NCBI RefSeq assembly: GCF_030817415.1
Contig: NZ_JAUSZI010000002.1
Span: 10,825,501 to 10,889,500 of the forward strand
Source of the DNA: Streptomyces umbrinus
GTDB taxonomy: Bacteria; Actinomycetota; Actinomycetes; Streptomycetales; Streptomycetaceae
DNA: 64,000 bases
Direction of reading: 5' to 3'
Shown: one piece after another, positions 1 to 7,636 of the stretch
Layout: each line of letters begins with the position of its first letter
Position numbering within the stretch: the first letter of the stretch is position 1
Notes under the pieces: model-generated
The model's input: the letters and a program-made list of their open reading frames with translations, nothing else
Told to the model about the DNA's origin: nothing
Database searches by the model: none
Made by a program: the position numbers and the translations under genes

Positions 1-876
1 GAGATCGCCGCCGCCCCAGACCGCGGCCGCCCGGCCGACTACATCCCGGCGCTCGCGGTATGCGACCCGCACAGGTTCGGCATGGCGGTCGCGGAGCTGG
101 ACGGCACGGTGTACGGCGTCGGCGACTGGCGGAAGCCGTTCTCGACCCAGTCCATCACCAAGGTCTTCACCCTCGCCCTGGACCTGGCCCGAGAGGGCGA
201 CGAACTCTGGGAACACGTCGGCCGCGAACCCTCCGGCAACCCCTTCAACTCCCTCGTACAGCTGGAGTACGAGAACGGCATCCCCCGCAACCCCTTCATC
301 AACGCGGGCGCCCTCGTCGTCACCGACCGCCTCCACACCCGAACCGGCGACGCGGCGCGCACACTCCTCGACTTCCTGCGCGCGGAGAGCGGCAACGAAC
401 AACTCGCCATCAACAAGGACGTGGCCGCCTCCGAGGCCACCCGAGGCGACCGAAACGCCGCGCTGGGCCACTTCATGGCGTCGTACGGAAACATCGAGAA
501 CCCGGTCCCGGTCCTCCTGGACCAGTACTTCCACCAGTGCTCCATCGAGGCATCCTGCGCCGACCTCGCCCTCGCCACCGGCTTCCTCGCCCGCCACGGC
601 ATCCGCTCCGACGGCACGCGCCTGCTGACCCAGAGCCAGGCCAAACAGGTCAACGCGATCATGCTCACCTGCGGCACGTACGACGCGGCGGGCGACTTCG
701 CCTACCGCGTCGGCCTGCCGGGCAAGAGCGGCGTCGGCGGCGGCATCATCGCCGTCGTCCCCGGCCGCTGCACGCTCTGCGTCTGGAGCCCCGGCCTGGA
801 CGAGCGGGGCAACTCGGTGGCGGGAGTAACAGCCCTGGACCGCTTCACGACCCTCACAGGCGTGTCCGTGTTCTAG
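1..876 (+). CDS. glsA: Glutaminase, 5'-truncated by the window edge
   Basis: Hydrolyses L-glutamine to glutamate and ammonia in the cytoplasm. The frame is open from base 1, so the true start lies outside; about 291 residues are present, close to the roughly 300 usual for the bacterial GlsA family, so only a short N-terminal piece is missing. The catalytic serine-lysine pair of this beta-lactamase-fold family is visible as STQSITK (Ser near residue 50 of the visible part), followed by NPFINAGAL, SYGNIENPVPV and GLPGKSGVGGGI, all family hallmarks. An internal ATG at base 82 sits inside the conserved domain and is not a credible start. No intact partner gene is visible, and the downstream gene is unrelated. 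Confidence 0.95.
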   Translation, partial: EIAAAPDRGRPADYIPALAVCDPHRFGMAVAELDGTVYGVGDWRKPFSTQSITKVFTLALDLAREGDELWEHVGREPSGNPFNSLVQLEYENGIPRNPFINAGALVVTDRLHTRTGDAARTLLDFLRAESGNEQLAINKDVAASEATRGDRNAALGHFMASYGNIENPVPVLLDQYFHQCSIEASCADLALATGFLARHGIRSDGTRLLTQSQAKQVNAIMLTCGTYDAAGDFAYRVGLPGKSGVGGGIIAVVPGRCTLCVWSPGLDERGNSVAGVTALDRFTTLTGVSVF

Positions 877-915
877 CCGGTTCGACGGGAACGTCCGACG
901 GCCGAGAACGGCCGA

Positions 916-937
916 CCGCCGCCCGGTAAGACGGCGG
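916..937 (+). terminator. Weak hairpin after the glutaminase gene
   Basis: CCGCCG (916-921) and CGGCGG (932-937) form a 6-bp G/C stem with a 10-nt loop, 40 bp after the glutaminase stop and before the next same-strand gene. There is no T run, as is common in Streptomyces. It may be a terminator, but the stem is short. Confidence 0.3.
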
Positions 938-1007
938 ACACGCTGCGGCTGCCGCTCAGAGGGAGAGGCGTCGCCTTCCGGCCACCCCGCGTTGACACGC
1001 TGACCGA

Positions 1008-2417
1008 GTGTTGGCCAAGGGTTTCTCCGTCGATCTGCGTCGCTGTCAACTGCTCGGGCTCACGGGCTCGGTCGTCCTCGCGCTGGGAGGCGAGACGGCC
1101 GGAGCGCTGCCTGTAAGGGAGTTGCCGGCCCTCGCGTCGGGACGGGCGGCGCTCGGGCTGGTCGGCGTGTACTTCGGAGTGGTGCTGCTCATAGCGGCCT
1201 GGGCCCTGCTGGGACGCACGATCCGGGGGCGGCCCGAGCCGCCGAGCCCGCGAGCGCTCCTGGTCGTACTCGCCGTATGGGCCACGCCGTTGCTCCTCGC
1301 GCCACCTCTCTTCAGCCGCGACGTCTACAGCTATCTCGCACAGGGCGCGATGGTCGACGCGCACATCGACGTCTACACGCACGGCCCCGCCATCCTCGGC
1401 GGACCGCTCGCGGACGAGGTCGCCCCCGTGTGGCAGCGGACCGCGACACCGTACGGACCTGTCTTCCTCGCCGTCTCCTCCGCGCTGTCCGGGCTGACCC
1501 GGGGCGAGGTGCCCGCCGGGCTGTTCGGGATGCGGGTCGTCGCGCTGCTCGGCGTGGCGCTGATGGCGGCCGCGCTGCCGAGACTGGCCAGGCACAGCGG
1601 CGCCGATCCGGCCGCCGCGCTGTGGCTCGGCGCGCTCAACCCGCTCGTGCTGCTGCACCTCGTCGCCGGAGCGCACAACGACGCCATCATGCTCGGCCTG
1701 CTGGGCGCGGGACTGGTGGCGGCACTCGGCCGGTGGCCCGTCCTGGGCGCCGTGCTCGTCACCCTCGCCGCCCTCGTCAAGGTCCCTGCCCTGCTCGGCC
1801 TCGCGGCCGTCGTGGCCCTCCAGGTGCGGGCCGGCCGCAGTATGGCGAGAGCCGTCGCCACGACCGCGGCCGCCGCAGTGGCCACCACCGTCGCCGCAAC
1901 GGCCGCCGCCGGTACGGGATACGGCTGGATCGGCGCCCTGAAGACGCCCGTGTCGCCGGAGAATCTCTCGCCCACCAGCGTCCTCGGCCGTGCCACCGGT
2001 GCCCTTCTCCAGGGCTTGGGCAGCGACCTCGCTCCCTTCGCGCTGCCCGCCTGGCACGCCCTCGGCCTCGTGGCCACCGCCGTCGCCGTACTCGCCATAT
2101 GGCTGCGCAGCCCCCGCCTCAGCCCCGTCTACGCGCTGGGCCTCAGCCTGGCGACGGTGGCCGTGCTCGGCCCGGCCATCCGCCCCTGGTACGCGCTGTG
2201 GGGGCTGTTCCTCATCGCCGCGGCCGCGCCCAGCACCTCCGTACGCCACCGGGTCGCCGCAGTGACCGGGGCCCTCGCGCTCGCGGTCCTGCCCAGCGGC
2301 GGTCCGCCCGATGCCGAGCAGCTGGCCCTGGCGGTGTCCGGCGGGATGCTCGCGCTGGTCGTGCTCTGGCAGGCCCACCAGACGACGAACGCACCCGTCC
2401 TGGGGCGGACCGCATGA
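1008..2417 (+). CDS. MptB-like polyprenol-phosphate-mannose-dependent mannosyltransferase
   Basis: A multi-pass membrane glycosyltransferase of 469 aa (about 12 hydrophobic segments). The motif FSRDVYSYLAQG near residue 103 carries the acidic residue expected on the first extracytoplasmic loop of GT-C enzymes, and later blocks such as ALNPLVLLHLVAGAHNDA match the MptB/alpha-(1,6)-mannosyltransferase family of actinobacteria, which elongate cell-envelope mannans from polyprenyl-phosphate mannose. The start chosen is GTG at 1008; no clear Shine-Dalgarno precedes it, so the exact start is uncertain. Its stop overlaps the ATG of the next mannosyltransferase (ATGA), so the two are translationally coupled. 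In Streptomyces, which lacks mycobacterial lipomannan, the acceptor is unknown; protein O-mannosylation or a polysaccharide are possible. Confidence 0.8.
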   Translation: MLAKGFSVDLRRCQLLGLTGSVVLALGGETAGALPVRELPALASGRAALGLVGVYFGVVLLIAAWALLGRTIRGRPEPPSPRALLVVLAVWATPLLLAPPLFSRDVYSYLAQGAMVDAHIDVYTHGPAILGGPLADEVAPVWQRTATPYGPVFLAVSSALSGLTRGEVPAGLFGMRVVALLGVALMAAALPRLARHSGADPAAALWLGALNPLVLLHLVAGAHNDAIMLGLLGAGLVAALGRWPVLGAVLVTLAALVKVPALLGLAAVVALQVRAGRSMARAVATTAAAAVATTVAATAAAGTGYGWIGALKTPVSPENLSPTSVLGRATGALLQGLGSDLAPFALPAWHALGLVATAVAVLAIWLRSPRLSPVYALGLSLATVAVLGPAIRPWYALWGLFLIAAAAPSTSVRHRVAAVTGALALAVLPSGGPPDAEQLALAVSGGMLALVVLWQAHQTTNAPVLGRTA

Positions 2418-3811
2418 GGCTGACCGGCACAGATCGCGGGCGAATCCTCTTCGTGCTCGCCCTCGCCACCGCCGTGGCCGTCTTCACCGCGACCGTGCCG
2501 CTCCTGCGGGACTGGTTCGACCTGCGGGTCTATCACGGGGCCGTAGACGCCTGGATCCACCACGGCGGCAGCGTCTACGACTACCGGGTGCCGGGGACGG
2601 AGTACGGCTTCACGTATCCGCCGTTCGCCGCGGTCAGCATGCTGCCGATGGCGCTGCTCGCACTGCACGCGGCGATCGCCGTGGGGCTGCTGCTCAACCT
2701 CGCCGCGACGGCCTTCGTTCTGCACGTCCTGGCGGGGGAAAGGCTGCGCCGGCACGGCTGGTTCGGGCTCGCCGTCACGGTCTGTCTGCTCGCCCTTCTC
2801 GAACCGGTCCGCGACACCTTCAGCTTCGGCCAGGTCAACCTCGTGCTCCTGGCCCTCGTCCTGGGGGACGCCTGGCTGCTGTCGACGGGCCGTGAGCGCT
2901 GGGCCGGCGTCGGAATCGGGCTCGCCGCTGCGATCAAGCTGACGCCCGCGATCTTCATCGTTCTGCTGCTGCTCGCCAGACGTCCGCGGGCCGCCGGAAC
3001 CGCGGTGGGCGTCGCCGCGACCGCCACCGCGCTCGCGGCCTGGGTCATGCCCCAGGCCTCCCGCTTCTACTGGACCGAGGCGGTCTGGGACACCACCCGC
3101 ATCGGCCGCCTCGACTACGTCTCCAACCAGTCGCTGCAAGGCGTACTGGCCCGGCTCGCCGACCCCGCCGAACCGAGCGGCGCCGCCTGGGCGCTGGCGG
3201 CGCTGGCCGTGCTCGGTGTGTGGGTGTGGCGCGCGCGCCGGGCGCTGGCCTCGGACGACCTCCTCGGCGCCTTCGCCCTCACCGGGCTCGCCGCCTGTCT
3301 CCTCAGCCCGATCACCTGGGTGCATCACCTCGTCTGGCTGCTGCCGTCGCTCGCGATCCTCTTCGGGGAGGGGCTGAGGCGCAGGCGGCTGCTGTGGATC
3401 GCGGGGGGTCTGTACGCCCTGCTGTGCAGCAGTGTGGTGTGGCTGTGGTTCGACGACGCGTCCGGCATCGACGGCTTCGTCGGCAGCAACACCTACGTGT
3501 GGATCACCCTGGGCCTGCTCTTCGGGCTGCCCGTCGGTCAGGCACGGGTGAACCGCCCGCCCTGGAGGCGCAGGACCAGCGACACCGCACCCGCGCCCAG
3601 TCCCGCGGCGCCCGCGAGGGTCCCCGCCTCCGCCAGCCAGCCGACCGAACTGTCTCCGCCCGTCATGGCCGCGGGCACGGCCGTCGGGCCCGCCGTGGAC
3701 ACGCGGCGCGGCGGCAGGAGCGAGCCCACCGGTTCGACACGCCCGGCGGCCCCGAAGCCCCAGTCGAGCAGCGAGCGCGCCTCCTCGTACACGGCGAAGC
3801 CGCCCGCCTGA
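2414..3811 (+). CDS. GT87-type (DUF2029) mannosyltransferase with an extended antisense tail
   Basis: A 465-aa membrane glycosyltransferase of the GT87 group (alpha-1,2-mannosyltransferases such as PimE). It starts at ATG 2414, overlapping the preceding gene by 4 nt. Visible family features are the acidic residue after the first membrane segment (RDWFDLRVYHGAVDAW), TYPPFAA, SFGQVNLVLLAL, IKLTPAIF and SPITWVHHLVW. The conserved membrane part ends near residue 375 (base 3540). The last 90 residues are Pro/Ala/Ser/Thr-rich, without hydrophobic segments, and are encoded entirely opposite the carboxypeptidase gene. I infer that the original stop was lost and the frame runs on by chance. Both mannosyltransferases probably act on one extracytoplasmic glycan. 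Confidence 0.8.
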   Translation: MRLTGTDRGRILFVLALATAVAVFTATVPLLRDWFDLRVYHGAVDAWIHHGGSVYDYRVPGTEYGFTYPPFAAVSMLPMALLALHAAIAVGLLLNLAATAFVLHVLAGERLRRHGWFGLAVTVCLLALLEPVRDTFSFGQVNLVLLALVLGDAWLLSTGRERWAGVGIGLAAAIKLTPAIFIVLLLLARRPRAAGTAVGVAATATALAAWVMPQASRFYWTEAVWDTTRIGRLDYVSNQSLQGVLARLADPAEPSGAAWALAALAVLGVWVWRARRALASDDLLGAFALTGLAACLLSPITWVHHLVWLLPSLAILFGEGLRRRRLLWIAGGLYALLCSSVVWLWFDDASGIDGFVGSNTYVWITLGLLFGLPVGQARVNRPPWRRRTSDTAPAPSPAAPARVPASASQPTELSPPVMAAGTAVGPAVDTRRGGRSEPTGSTRPAAPKPQSSSERASSYTAKPPA

Positions 3812-4713
3812 GGAGCCATCACCGTGACGACGAGGGTGCGCCCGTCCCGGCGCGCGGCGGCGACGAGCGTGTTGCCCGCCTGCGAGGTGTAGCCGTTCTT
3901 GACGCCCACGAGCCCCTTGTAGGGCGCGACCCCGTCGGCGCCGGTGAGCAGCCGGTTGGTGTTCTGGATCTCGAAAGACCAGCCGCCGGCCGGGAACTTG
4001 GCGCGGACGGTGGCGGCGTACCGCGCGAAGTCCGCGTTGCGCAGCCCGGCCCGCCCGAAGACCGCCAGGTCGTACGCGGACGACACCTGCCCCGGCGTGT
4101 CGTACCCGTCGGGCGAGACGACCCGCGTGTCGCGGGCGCCCAGGGACCGGGCCTTGGCCTGCATCTGGGCGGCCGTGCTGCGCCAGCCGCCGTTCATCTC
4201 GGCCAGTACGTGCACGGCGTCGTTGCCGGAGTTCAGGAAGACGCCCCGCCACAGGTCGGCGGCGTTGTAGGTACGCCCCGCGGCGATTCCGACCCGACTG
4301 CTGCCGGGACCGACGCCCGCCAGTTCCTCCTCCGTGACGGTGTGCCGGACCGCTGCGGGCAGCACCGGCAGCACGGTGAGCGCGAAGAGGGTCTTCAAGG
4401 TGCTGGCGGGCGGCAGCTTGAGATGGGCGTTGTGTGCCGCGAGTACTTCGCCGGTGCCGGCGTCGGCCACCACCCACGACCGCGCGGAGACGTCCTGCGG
4501 CACCCTGGGTGCCCCGGCCCGGGGCCGTACCTGGGTCCCGGGCCGGTCCAGCGCCGAGGGCCGCGCGGTGGCGGGTTTCGACGCGGAGACGTGGGGAGTG
4601 ACCGGGGCGGCTCCGTCGTGGGCGGCGGCCGTTTTCGGCGCGAAGGCCAGCGCGCCCACCACACAGGCGGCGGAGCAGCAGACGGCCGCACGCGAAGGAA
4701 GTCCGATTGTCAT
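3538..4713 (-). CDS. D-alanyl-D-alanine carboxypeptidase (serine peptidase S11, PBP5/DacA type)
   Basis: Trims the terminal D-Ala from peptidoglycan pentapeptides outside the membrane. The 391-aa product has a signal peptide (residues 1-31, ending near TAAAH), a disordered Ala/Pro linker, then the three penicillin-binding motifs: S104-T-L-K107, S162-G-N164 and K272-N-G274 (the KTG box in its KNG variant). A hydrophobic segment at the C terminus (about residues 360-383) followed by RLQGGRFTRA suggests membrane anchoring. ATG 4713 begins directly before the signal sequence. It is convergent with the upstream mannosyltransferase and shares 274 bp with it. It is monocistronic; the rho paralogue behind it has its own terminator. 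Confidence 0.92.
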   Translation of the reverse strand: MTIGLPSRAAVCCSAACVVGALAFAPKTAAAHDGAAPVTPHVSASKPATARPSALDRPGTQVRPRAGAPRVPQDVSARSWVVADAGTGEVLAAHNAHLKLPPASTLKTLFALTVLPVLPAAVRHTVTEEELAGVGPGSSRVGIAAGRTYNAADLWRGVFLNSGNDAVHVLAEMNGGWRSTAAQMQAKARSLGARDTRVVSPDGYDTPGQVSSAYDLAVFGRAGLRNADFARYAATVRAKFPAGGWSFEIQNTNRLLTGADGVAPYKGLVGVKNGYTSQAGNTLVAAARRDGRTLVVTVMAPQAGGFAVYEEARSLLDWGFGAAGRVEPVGSLLPPRRVSTAGPTAVPAAMTGGDSSVGWLAEAGTLAGAAGLGAGAVSLVLRLQGGRFTRA

Positions 4714-4799
4714 ACTGCCAACCTAGGAACGCGCAGGTCACATCCCCGGCTGCCCGGGCCGGGCGGCGGCATCGAGCACCCGGATGCCGCAGTGACCCG

Positions 4800-4825
4800 G
4801 GGCCTGCCCGGTCCGGGGCGGGCCC
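4800..4825 (-). terminator. Hairpin terminator behind the rho paralogue
   Basis: A 10-bp stem (4800-4809 with 4816-4825, GGGCCTGCCC against GGGCGGGCCC, one G-U pair) with a 6-nt loop begins 13 bp beyond the rho stop on the minus strand. No T run follows. It also separates rho from the carboxypeptidase gene on the same strand. Confidence 0.55.
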
Positions 4826-4838
4826 GTGAGGTCCACCT

Positions 4839-5981
4839 CTACTCGCCCATGGGCACGGTCGGCTGGACCTGCCGCAGGAACGTCGTGTTGTCCGGGGTCC
4901 GGCGCAGCTTGTCCAGGAGCGTCTCAAGGCCGGCCTGCGGGTCCCCGCGGGAGAGCAGGGCGCGTCGCAAACCGCGTACGGCCCCCAACTCGGCGGCCGG
5001 GACGAGGAGTTCCTCGCGGCGGGTGCCGGACGGGGTGATGTCGACAGCGGGGAAGATCCGTCGGGACGCGAGGCCGCGGTCCAGGCGGAGCTCCATGTTG
5101 CCGGTGCTCTTGAGCTCCTCGAAGTAGTAGTCATCGGCGCGGGAGCCGGTCTCCACGAGGGCGGTGGCGATGATCGTGAGCGAGCCGGCCTCCTCGGTGA
5201 GGCGCGCGGCCCCGAAGAACCGCTTGGGCCCGTGCAGCGCGGCCGCGTCGACACCACCGCTGAGAGTGCGGCCGCTGGTGGCGGCCGCGTTGTTGTGCGC
5301 CCGGCACAGCCGGGTCAGCGAGTCGAGGAGGATCACGACGTCCTGACCCGCCTCGACCAGCCGCTTCGCGCGCTCCACGGCCAGCTCGGCGAGCGCGATG
5401 TGCTGCTTCGGAGCCTGGTCGAAGGTGGAGGCGAGCACCTCACCCCTTACGGAACGGCGCATGTCGGTGACCTCCTCGGGCCGCTCGTCGAGGAGTACCA
5501 CCATCAGATGGGCCTCGGGGTGGTTGCCGGCGACGGCGGCGGCCATCTGCTGGAGCAGCACGGTCTTGCCGGTCTTGGGCGGGGCGACGATCAGGCCGCG
5601 CTGGCCCTTGCCGATCGGCGCGACCAGGTCGATGAGGCGAGTGGTCGCACCGCCCGCCGGGTGTTCGAGCCGCAGCCGCTCACGCGGGTGCAGCGGGGTC
5701 AGATCATGGAAGTGCGGGCGGCCGCGGAGCTCTTCCGCCGGGCGGCCGTTGACCCGCTGGATCTCGGTGAGGGCTCGCTGCTTGCCGCGTACGCCTTCGA
5801 CGAGGTCGCCCTTGCGCAGTCCGTGTCGGCGGATCAGCGCGGAGGAGACCTGAAGGTCGGAGGGCCCGGGAAGCAGGCTCTGGGCGCGCAGGTGGCCCTG
5901 CCCGTTCGAGGTGATGTCGAGTACGCCGGTGGCCTGCTCCTGTGTGACGGGAGTGGGCGGGCGTTCGAGTGTGGTGGTCAT
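4839..5981 (-). CDS. rho: Short-form transcription termination factor Rho (paralogue lacking the N-terminal helix bundle)
   Basis: Rho is the hexameric RNA-dependent ATPase that terminates transcription. This protein has 380 aa. The RNA-binding cold-shock-like domain starts almost at once (GVLDITSNGQGHLRA, residues 19-33) and the ATPase core is complete: Walker A APPKTGKT (133-140), the DERPEEVTDM block with the catalytic Glu (165-174), Walker B VVILLDSLTRL (215-225), the Q-loop region LSGGVDAAALHGPKR and the R-loop region near ADDYYFEELKSTGNMEL. Compared with E. coli Rho (419 aa), the N-terminal helix bundle is missing; compared with the usual long actinobacterial Rho, the large Arg/Asp-rich insert is also missing. 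I infer that it is an accessory Rho, since a housekeeping long form is expected elsewhere. AAAGGA precedes ATG 5981 by about 9 nt. Confidence 0.9.
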   Translation of the reverse strand: MTTTLERPPTPVTQEQATGVLDITSNGQGHLRAQSLLPGPSDLQVSSALIRRHGLRKGDLVEGVRGKQRALTEIQRVNGRPAEELRGRPHFHDLTPLHPRERLRLEHPAGGATTRLIDLVAPIGKGQRGLIVAPPKTGKTVLLQQMAAAVAGNHPEAHLMVVLLDERPEEVTDMRRSVRGEVLASTFDQAPKQHIALAELAVERAKRLVEAGQDVVILLDSLTRLCRAHNNAAATSGRTLSGGVDAAALHGPKRFFGAARLTEEAGSLTIIATALVETGSRADDYYFEELKSTGNMELRLDRGLASRRIFPAVDITPSGTRREELLVPAAELGAVRGLRRALLSRGDPQAGLETLLDKLRRTPDNTTFLRQVQPTVPMGE

Positions 5982-6334
5982 GGTGGGTGTCCTTTCGCGG
6001 ACGGTTCATGTGGTCATGAGGGATGGGGGAGAGGCCGGATCGGGGGCGGTATGGACACACCCCGGCTCGGCGGAGACATCACCTCTCGTGCCGCGCCGCG
6101 TACGGCGGACGGGAAGACCCGTGGCCGGACACGCCGTAGAAGTCGCACGACTCGCACGCCTTGTGCCCGTACGAGGAGAGGTGGTGCGGAGAAGCTGCTT
6201 CGCCGGTCGGAAGGGACGGGCGGTTCAGCTGGATGAGAGGTACTTCAGCACCGGCGCCCGAGAAAGGGGCGTACACAAGTGCTGATGGCACTGTAGCACT
6301 ACTCCCTCCGGCGAGGGCCGGATGGCCGGATCCC
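5982..6334. other. Intergenic region between divergent rho paralogue and flavin monooxygenase
   Basis: This 353-bp stretch must contain both divergent promoters. The only structure I see is a nested inverted repeat: AGTGCT (6278-6283) with AGCACT (6295-6300), and inside it AGTGC-N5-GCACT (6278-6292). The two pairings are mutually exclusive, so this could be an operator or a small RNA switch. The plus strand remains open in the monooxygenase frame from 6161, but residues encoded before 6335 look non-coding. Confidence 0.4.
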
Positions 6335-7564
6335 ATGGCGTTGACACGGGAGATGCCTCGCGTCACGGTGGTCGGCATGGTCGATGCCGGGATCGTCGAA
6401 CGCGTAAGGGAACTGCGGCCGTTGATCCGGCGGAACGCGCTTCGGGCCGAGCGGGAACGGCGCGTGCCCGACGAGGTGGTCGCCGCGCTGACCGGCACCG
6501 GCATCCACCGGATGAACGTCCCGCGCCGCTACGGCGGTTATCAGACCCCTCTGCGCACACAGGTCGACGCCTTCGCCGAGATCGCCGTCGAATGCGGCTC
6601 CACGGCGTGGATGACACTCAGTCAGGCGGGGGTCTCGTACATCGCGGCGCTCTTCCTCGACGAGGCGCAGGACGACTTCTTCACCGGCCCGAACGGGCCC
6701 GACGCGAGGATCGGCGGCACGCTCGTCCCCGGCGCCACGGCGGTGCCGTACGACGGGGGCTTTCGGGTGGACGGCGCCTCGGCCTTCGCGACCGGCTGTC
6801 ATCACGCGGACTGGCATCTGCTGACCGCCGCGGTCACGCCCGCCGACGGTTCGCCGCCGGACGGGCCGCCCGAGATGATCTGGGCCGCGGTGCCGATGTC
6901 CGAGCTGGAGATCCTGGACGACTGGCATGTCACAGGTCTCGCCGGTACTGGCAGCAACACCGTCGTGGCCCGGAACATTCCCGTCCCCGCACATCGCGTG
7001 CTTCCGGTCGGTCCGATGCTCGCCGGGCAGATCCCGTCCAAGGCCAACGCGGACGACCCCTTCTACCGCATGCCCGTGCTGCTGCTGTTCTGCGCCTGGG
7101 CCGCGCCAGTGGCACTGGGCCTGGCGCGGGCGGCGATGACGGAGTTCGGCGAGCGCATCCACCGGCGCGGCATCACGTACACCTTCCACGAGCGGCAGAA
7201 CGAGGCCACCGTCACCCATCTCCAGGCGGCCGAGGCCGAGATGAAGATCTCCAGCGCCGAGCTGGTGGCCGCCCGGCTGACCGCCGAGATCGAGACCAAG
7301 GCCCGCGACGGCTCCCCGTACACCCTGGCGGAGCGGGCCAGGATCCGTGCCGAGAGTGGTTATCTGACCCGCCTCTGCAAGGAGGCCGTCGATCTGCTCG
7401 CCTCCGCCGCCGGTGCCTCCTCGCTCCAGCGGGAGGTGCCCATGCAGCGCATCGCCCGTGACATCAACGCCCTGTCCCTGCACTCCTTCGTCAACCCGGC
7501 CACCAACCTGGAGATCTACGGCCGCGTGCTGTCGGGAGTCGACCCGGGCACCCCCTTCCTCTGA
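6335..7564 (+). CDS. Acyl-CoA dehydrogenase-fold flavin monooxygenase (group D, HsaA-like oxygenase component)
   Basis: A soluble protein of 409 aa from ATG 6335. It has the N-terminal helical domain (VDAGIVERVRELRPLIRRNALRAE), the substrate-gate region with GGYQTPLRTQVDAFAEIAVECGSTAW, the middle beta domain with DDWHVTGLAGTGSNTV, and the C-terminal four-helix bundle with HSFVNPATNLEIYGRVLSG. The end matches oxygenases that use reduced flavin from a separate reductase (HsaA, HpaB-like group D) rather than true acyl-CoA dehydrogenases. No flavin reductase gene is adjacent. In-frame ATGs at 6353 and 6377 are alternatives. TTGACA at 6341-6346 lies 30 bp before ATG 6377, so a leaderless start at 6377 is possible. 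The substrate is unknown; the broken P450 downstream may have been its pathway partner. Confidence 0.75.
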   Translation: MALTREMPRVTVVGMVDAGIVERVRELRPLIRRNALRAERERRVPDEVVAALTGTGIHRMNVPRRYGGYQTPLRTQVDAFAEIAVECGSTAWMTLSQAGVSYIAALFLDEAQDDFFTGPNGPDARIGGTLVPGATAVPYDGGFRVDGASAFATGCHHADWHLLTAAVTPADGSPPDGPPEMIWAAVPMSELEILDDWHVTGLAGTGSNTVVARNIPVPAHRVLPVGPMLAGQIPSKANADDPFYRMPVLLLFCAWAAPVALGLARAAMTEFGERIHRRGITYTFHERQNEATVTHLQAAEAEMKISSAELVAARLTAEIETKARDGSPYTLAERARIRAESGYLTRLCKEAVDLLASAAGASSLQREVPMQRIARDINALSLHSFVNPATNLEIYGRVLSGVDPGTPFL

Positions 7565-7636
7565 CGGTCACGGGCGGTCACGTGCGGTCACGGACGGCGG
7601 CGAGGGCGGCTCGCCGACGACAGTCAGGAGAATCGG

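Noticed and set aside
992..997. TTGACA as a -35 for the first mannosyltransferase
   Set aside because: No -10-like hexamer at 16-19 bp spacing before the GTG at 1008; only 10 bp remain to the start codon.
2129..5257. A minus-strand frame open for more than 1000 codons across four genes
   Set aside because: It lies opposite or out of frame with well recognised proteins and encodes only Arg/Gly/Pro-rich residues; this is a common artefact of GC-rich codon bias.
6161..6334. Earlier GTG start for the flavin monooxygenase
   Set aside because: The extra 58 residues have no resemblance to the family and no ribosome site; the segment includes the nested inverted repeat.
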